NCBI RefSeq assembly: GCF_008831285.2
Contig: NC_045143.1
Span: forward strand, 14,905,151 to 14,969,150
Direction: 5' to 3'
Source: Nymphaea colorata
Lineage: Eukaryota; Streptophyta; Magnoliopsida; Nymphaeales; Nymphaeaceae
DNA: 64,000 bases
Shown: piece after piece, positions 58,370-64,000 of the stretch
How positions within the stretch are numbered: the stretch's first letter is position 1
How the letters are laid out: every line of letters starts with the position of its first letter
Notes under the pieces: generated by a model
Seen by the model: the letters and a program-made list of their open reading frames with translations, nothing else
What the model was told of the DNA's origin: nothing
The model's database searches: none
Made by a program: the position numbers and the translations under genes

Positions 58370-59740
58370 TTGACAGCCCAAGTTCTACAAATGGGCAAGT
58401 CCAAGAAGCAGGCCGCCTTAGAGGAGCCAGTCCTCGAAGAAATTCTCCAAGGGCAAGAAGCGCCCCAACAAGCTGAATCCGTAGAGGTTCAAGACCCCAC
58501 TGCGGGCAGAATCATGCATATAGAAAGAGAGTTGATCAAAATGAGACGTGACATGGACTGTCAAGAAGCCCACCGCAGGGCAAAAATGGACCGACAAGAC
58601 ATTGCCCGACAAAGGGAAATGGATGAGTTTAGGAGTATGTTCCGCCTCCTAAGTGCTTTCCTCACCCAACCCAGAGAAAGGACCACTCAGGGTCCGGCTC
58701 CTACAGGCCAAGGGAAAGGAAAAGGCGTGTTGGGAGGTCCTCCAAACTCCCCTACAGATAATGAGGTGGACCCCAACCTGTCTCATGTTGGTACAAGCTT
58801 AGAAGGTGCCAAAATCAACAAAATGGGTGCCCCAGCCCCTCCTCCCATTGGTCCCTCAATTCATCCAATAAATGAGGATCAATATCGTGCTCCAACTCGT
58901 GCTCAAAGATTCGCCAACAGTAGTCAGAATAGAACTTACTATGATTTTGAAGGGGAAGAAGACGAGTCTCCTCCTCGAAGGAGAAGAGAGCAGAGGCCAG
59001 AGCCTAGACATGCTTCAACAGCATGATACGACTTCCCTCGATTTAATGGGGAAGGTCTTCGTGAATGGTTGTTCATGGCACAGAGGTATTTTGCCTATCA
59101 GCGTGTCCCCAGGGACGAGTGGATCGAAATGGCAGCAGCTCATATGTCAAGAGATGCTACCGAATTTTACATGTGGTTCAACCACAAATACATGAATCCA
59201 ACCTGGGAGCAGTTTAAAGCAAGTATCCAACTTCACTTTGGAGATTCTACGTTTGTCGATTATGATGAGGATTTAAAAAACTTAGTCTAGACCACTACAG
59301 TACAAGCCTACTAGAAGCAATTCGAACGGCTTGCCAGTCAAGTACAATGGACTGATAAGGCCCTCATAGGTGCATTCAAAGGGGGTCTGAAGCAAGAGAT
59401 CAAAATCGACATGAAGACACACAAGTATGATAGTTTGGAAGAGTGCTTTGCCATGGCCGAATTTACGAAGAGAGGTTAGAAGAAAAACGAGCCTTGAAGA
59501 AGACTCGAAAGATTGATAAACAGAAGCGAAAATCATCGTATCCTTCTGTTTCTCATTTCAGAAATGACAACAGGGCTCCCTACCAAAGAGGGAGAGATAA
59601 TCGGCCCAAGCAGGGCCAGAAACCTCCAACCACGTACATAACGCCTGATGAAATGGAGGAACTGAGGCGCAAGAAATTGTGCTTCAAATGCAAGGAAAAA
59701 TGGGACAAAAATCACGTGTGCAAGTCCTATAACCGAATAC
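58370..59740 (+). pseudogene. chromovirus gag
   Basis: The N-terminal part (58370-59023) is rich in charged residues and ends at an in-frame TGA (59024-59026). The same frame then continues into a clear gag core (EWLFMAQRYFAYQRVP, WEQFKASIQLHFG). That frame is broken by TAG codons at 59288-59290 and 59312-59314. A one-base loss near 59463 shifts to the frame that carries the CCHC-type knuckle (CFKCKEKWDKNHVC, 59680-59721). Confidence 0.85.
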
Positions 59741-61260
59741 AGGTGGTCTACGATAGTAGTGAGGATAATGATTGCGATTGTGAGAGCAGTTCCGGATCCA
59801 GTTCAAGTTCCTCAGATGAAGAGGAAGAGAAAGCTTCAAAAGAAGAGCCCCCTAAAACCGAACCCAAGGAAGAGGTTGAGGGGGCATTTCACTCTATGAC
59901 AGACTCGTTTAAACCCAACGCCATGAGGGTTTTCGGACGGATTAATGGGCACAAAGTTTTAATTCTCCTAGACTGTGGGGCAACAAACAATTTTATGAGT
60001 ATAGAAGCCGCACAGAGATGCAAGATCCCGCTAGATCCGACCCCTCCACAAACAGTTATCGTGGGGAACGGGAAAAGAATAGCATGTGCAAATGCAGGCA
60101 GCGGTGTAGAAGTCTTGATCAAGAAGAAACCCTTCAAGATCGATTTGTTAGTCTTGCCTGTAGACGGAGCAGATCTGATTTTGGTAATGACGTGGCTCTC
60201 AACCCTTGGAGTAGTAGCTTGGGATTTTAAGAATCTCAAGATGACCTTCACGCAAGAAGGGGACGATGAGATGGTAACTCTCACGGGATTAGCAAGCACT
60301 GTGCGTCCCAAGGCTGCCCTAAAGGATCTTGTGTTAGAGCAGCCTGCATATTGGGTTGTGGCATTGGCCACTGACGTACCCAAGAAAGAAGAGCAAGAGG
60401 AAGAAAAGATTCCAGAGCGAGTGCAAATGGTACTGAATAAGTACGAGGATGTCTTTGTTGAACCCAAGGGACTTCCACTGCCTAGGTCCTATGACCATCG
60501 GATTGTTATGGCTCAAGGAGCTGAACCCGTCAACATTAGACCATACAGATACGGGTACAACTAGAAGGCAGAGATTGAGCACCTAGTAAAAGAGATGTTA
60601 GAAAGTGGCATCATCTGGCCCAACAGTAGTCCTTACTCTTCACTCGTCCTACTAGTGAAGAAAAAAGACAGCACCTGGCGATTTTGTGTTGACTACCGTA
60701 CATTAAATGAAGCCACCATCAAGGACAGGCACCCAATTCCTGTGATTGATGAGCTACTTGATGAACTAACCGGGGCAACTATCTTTTCGAAGATTGATTT
60801 AAGGGCTGGTTACCATCAAATCAGAATGCACAAGGATGACATCAAAAAGACCACATTCAGAACTCATGACAGGCACTACGAGTTCCTCGTCATGCCATTC
60901 GGTCTTACAAACGCACCCACAACTTTTCAAAGGTGCATGAATGACGTTTTCAGATAATACCTCAAGGATTTCATATTGGTATTCTTCGACGACATTCTGA
61001 TTTGTAGTCAGACTGAGGAACAACACACTAAGCACCTTGCAATCACTCTTCAGATTCTGAAATATAACCAACTGTACGCCAAGATGTCCAAGTGTAGTTT
61101 TGGACAGTCCTCCATTGGTTATCTAAGTCACATTGTGACCCGAGAGGGGGTTAAGGCAGACCCCGAAAAACTAGATGCCATGCAAAGTTGGCCACTGCCC
61201 AAAGACTTGAAAGGTCTAAGAGGCTTCCTCGGCTTAACCGGCTATTATCTTTGGTTTATT
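59740..61260 (+). pseudogene. chromovirus protease and reverse transcriptase
   Basis: Acidic and serine runs (about 59760-59880) lead to the aspartic protease LLDCGATNNF (59965-59994), with Cys in the usual Ser/Thr place beside the catalytic Asp. Reverse transcriptase follows: VNIRPYRYGYN, then TAG at 60562-60564, [52 protein letters not shown] at 60955-60957 precedes the catalytic FFDD (60982-60993). The connection segment carries GYLSHIV and FLGLTGYY. It would copy element RNA to DNA in the particle if intact. Confidence 0.88.
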
Positions 61261-61267
61261 CAAGGTT

Positions 61268-61601
61268 ATGGAATTATTGCTGAACCTCTGACGAACATGT
61301 TGAAGAAAGGAGCCTTCCTATGGACTGAGAAAGCCAGAGCTGCCTTTGACAGACTTAAGACAGCTCTAGTAACTGCGCCAGTACTAACCCTACCTGACTT
61401 CAGTAAGACTTTTATAGTAGAGACAGACGCCTGTATGGAATTATTGCTGAACCTCTGATGAACATGTTGAAGAAAGGAGCCTTCCTATGGACCGAGAAAG
61501 CCAGAGCTGCCTTTGACAGACTTAAGACAGCTCTAGTAACTGCGCTAGTACTAACCCTACCTGACTTCAGTAAGTCTTTTATAGTAGAGATAGACGCCTG
61601 T
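61268..61601. repeat. 167-bp tandem duplication at the RT/RNase H junction
   Basis: Near-identical units occupy 61268-61434 and 61435-61601 and differ at a handful of bases. 167 is not a multiple of three, so the duplication shifts the frame entering RNase H. Confidence 0.93.
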
Positions 61602-63395
61602 AATGTTGGAGTTGGGGCAGTACTTGAGCAAGAAGGACATCCCATTGCATACATGTCTAAGGCCCTCACCAGTCGGGCCAAACCCCTCACTACGTACGAG
61701 AAGGAGTTGCTTGCTATTGTACTCGCAGTGGAGAAGTGGCATCCATACCTCATAGGACGCAAGTTTGTTTTACGGACCGATCAGAATAGTTTAAAGTATA
61801 TGCTTCCCCAAAGAGTCTCTACCCCAACGGAGTAAAGATGGCTAGCTAAGCTTCTAGGGTACGACTTCGAAATCGAATACAAAAAAGGTCCTGAAAAGAT
61901 AGCGGCAGATTCTCTATCCCATCTAGCCGAGCAGCTTATGACATTGTCAGTCGTAGAGACAGATCTTTGGGAAAGGTTGGCCACCAACCAACAAGCAGAC
62001 CAGTCTATGAGGCTCATCAAGGCCTTAGTCGAACAGAACCCAGAATCCATCCCTCTATACTCGGTTAAGGGAAACCTTGTGTATAGGAAGAATCGAGCAG
62101 TGGTTCCTCCAGAATCTGCGTTAAAACGGGAGCTCCTGCAAGCACTTTCACTGTTCACCTGCAGCAGGGCATGAGGGGGTCGCCAAGACCCTAGGAAGGA
62201 TGAAGGCCCAATTTTGGTGGCAGGGCATGAAAGCCGAAGTGCAACGATATATTCGGTAGTGCGTGGTATGTCAGAGGGAGAAGTACGAGGCCATCAAGCC
62301 TCCCGGTCATCTAAACCCCTTCCCCATACCAAACAAACCGTGGATGGACATCACTATGGATTTTATTGACGCCATGCCTCGTTCTGAGGGCAAGAAAGCA
62401 ATTTTAGTAGTGGTGGATTGACTCACGAAGTATGGCCACTTCGCTCCATTGCCACACTCTTATCAAGGGCCTATGGTGGCTAGTGTGTACCAGGAGTATG
62501 TAGGAAAGCTCCACAGAATGCCTCAATCCGTGGTATGTGATAGGGACTCTATATTCATGAGCGCGTTCTGGCAAAAATACATGAAGCTCATGGGTACCAC
62601 ATTGAACTTCAGTACAACCCATCACCCACAGACGGACGGGCAAACGAGATAGTGAACCGGTCCTTAGAGACGTATTTGAGATGCTTCGCAGGGGAACGAC
62701 CAAACACGTGGGTAAAATTCTTACTATGGACCAAATGGTTGTATAATACCAGTTGGCATTCATCTACCGAGATCACCCCGTATGAAGGCGTATATGCTTT
62801 CCCTCCTCCGCCTAGTCCAAGATACGAAGGGGGCACGATAGAAGATGATAGTGTCGACTGTGAGTTGCGCACAAGAGAGGAAGTTCTCAACTCCCTCAAG
62901 TAAAACATAACCAAGGCGCAAAACCGCATGAAGCAGACTTACGACAAGGGACACAAGGACCGCGAATTTGAAGTGGGCCAGTACGTATGGCTGAAAAGGC
63001 TACCCCTGAAGCAGAAGTCATTGATGGGTCAGCCTTACTCTAAGTTGTTACCCCGGTACTACGGGCCATACCCGGTGCTTCAAAAGGTTGGGAAGGCAGC
63101 CTACAGACTTGGCCTTCCACAAGCTTCGTTGGTGCACCTTGTATTTCATGTCACGCGCCTTAAGCCACATCATGGGGATGTGCCAACCTTGATAGAACAG
63201 GTGCCGGATCGACAACCAACTCTCTACCAGATTTTAAAGCATCGATATGTTCAACGGTAGGGAAGAACCAGACATGAGGTACTGGTAGAATGGGAAGGGC
63301 CCGACAGGGGCACCTCTTGGGAAGAGTTTGGGACAGTCGCACATTGCTTCCCCTCTGAAAATGCTCGAGAACGAGCTCAATTTAAGGAGGGGGAA
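61602..63395 (+). pseudogene. chromovirus RNase H, integrase and chromodomain
   Basis: RNase H has DACNVGVGAVLEQ, YEKELLAIV and LRTDQNSLKY, then TAA at 61833-61835. The integrase zinc region starts near 62165 (AGHEGV ... CVVCQREKYE), with TAG at 62257-62259 inside. The core has DFIDAMP and VVCDRDSIF (Asp at 62539-62541). The expected DGQTE is lost to a one-base deletion near 62647 that removes the catalytic Glu. A TGA lies at 62419-62421. The C-terminal part has WLKRLPLK, YYGPYPVLQKV and HLVFHVTRLKPH. A chromodomain-like segment (HEVLVEWEG, TSWEEF, 63270-63340) follows a TAG at 63258-63260. Chromodomains in this clade steer integration to marked chromatin. Confidence 0.88.
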
Positions 63396-63398
63396 TAT

Positions 63399-64000
63399 GT
63401 TATGGACCCACTTCTAGGTCTGAACCCAAAAGAGGCCGAGCCTAGCAGTAGACAGCGCAGAGCATCAGATTTGTGGCACAGTCTCTTCAAAGCTTGACAG
63501 AAGTTCCCAGAGAGGTTAAGGCAGCACTAGAACCAGTTGCAGCGAGTGGAGCGGGCGGAGCAACAAGGTCCGAGTGCGTGCTTGTGCAGGAAGATCCTCA
63601 AGGCTCCTCGAAACTAGTTGTAGGACTCTCTGAGTTAGAAGCGTCTAAACCTAATGCGAGTCCGATCCCAAGAGCCCTTGAGGCGGTCTAAGACCAAGAG
63701 TCTTAAGCAAATGGCTAGGTCATCCAGACTTAGCCCTCGATCCAAATCCAAAGTGCGGGCGGATACCCGCACGAGGTCCACACCCTGGGCTCGCAAGGCT
63801 CAGGGGTGATCCACTTTTACTTGGGCGCTAGGCCCGATTTCTGTTTTCATGCACTTTGATTATTGCTTTTGGATTTGGATTTGAGTTAGACCTAGCGGAG
63901 CGGGTTGTGCTCCACTTTCTTTTGCTATTTGGGTTTTGGGTAGCGAACCGGTATTGGCTTGTAAACCGGTCCAATTAGGAATTGTATATAAGCTTTTGGA
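63399..64000 (+). repeat. 3' LTR of the chromovirus, first 602 bp
   Basis: It starts TGTTATGGACCC after the polypurine tract. It matches the first ~600 bp of the 5' LTR with a small deletion near 63434 and scattered substitutions, and includes the TATA box at 63985-63992. It is cut by the window end. Confidence 0.93.

Larger units (their letters stand above)
53861..64000 (+). mobile_element. gypsy chromovirus with very long LTRs (3' end outside window)
   Basis: The 5' LTR is 53861-57766. The primer site TGGTATCAGAGCC starts at 57769. Gag-pol spans about 58370-63395 on the plus strand, GGAGGGGGAA is the polypurine tract, and the 3' LTR begins at 63399 and is cut by the window end. A chromodomain-like segment follows integrase. 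The long LTR and domain order fit the plant chromovirus clade (Tekay/Del-like by LTR length, an inference). The LTR ends differ only slightly over the shared 600 bp, so the element is young. It cannot encode intact proteins: about ten stops, two single-base frameshifts and a 167-bp duplication. The 5-bp left flank is GGGCA; the right flank is not visible. Confidence 0.92.

Overview
This is nuclear DNA from a flowering plant. It is AT-rich and contains GT-AG introns, copia and gypsy LTR retrotransposons with plant-type initiator-Met primer sites, plant hAT elements carrying DUF659-type transposase, and a decayed leucine-rich-repeat receptor kinase. The species cannot be fixed from the sequence. 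Only one host gene looks intact. Nearly everything else is transposon, much of it nested. I found no tRNA, rRNA, CRISPR or prokaryotic-type features. The intact gene is an F-box gene on the plus strand, best matched to SKIP17 (SKP1-interacting partner 17). I rebuilt it as 12 exons between 8195 and 32377. All junctions are GT-AG, reading phases agree throughout, and the 1,527-nt coding sequence gives 508 residues plus a stop. It occupies about 24 kb because introns 1, 2 and 6 are filled with mobile DNA. Intron 6 (11,762 bp) is almost entirely one copia element with a 5-bp target duplication; removing it leaves about 226 bp. Layout: 1-2969 is unassigned DNA. 2970-7658 is an LTR-like direct-repeat pair with a Harbinger-like element inside its first copy. 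7741-8073 is a small GC-rich element beside the F-box promoter. 8195-32377 is the F-box gene with its transposon-laden introns. 32378-36330 holds the 3' flank, two hAT-like miniature elements and AT-rich repeats. 36330-40310 is a decayed minus-strand copia element. 41467-43389 is a complete non-autonomous LTR element with target duplication GGGGC. 43611-45558 is the 3' half of a gypsy element. 45560-49160 is a broken LRR receptor kinase. 50460-52960 is a plus-strand copia remnant. 53861-64000 is a large gypsy chromovirus with a 3.9-kb LTR; its 3' LTR runs off the window. Nesting gives relative ages. In intron 6 the order is copia, then a hAT element, then a second hAT inside the first. In intron 2 it is a copia fragment, then a gypsy remnant, then a 446-bp hAT miniature element. 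That miniature element shares its right end with the outer hAT in intron 6, so the two probably belong to one mobilisation family. The most informative structures are the hAT pair with dense subterminal motif arrays, the young but stop-ridden chromovirus whose stops all fit C-to-T change, and the Harbinger insertion whose empty site is preserved in a sister repeat. I saw no clearly new biochemical system.
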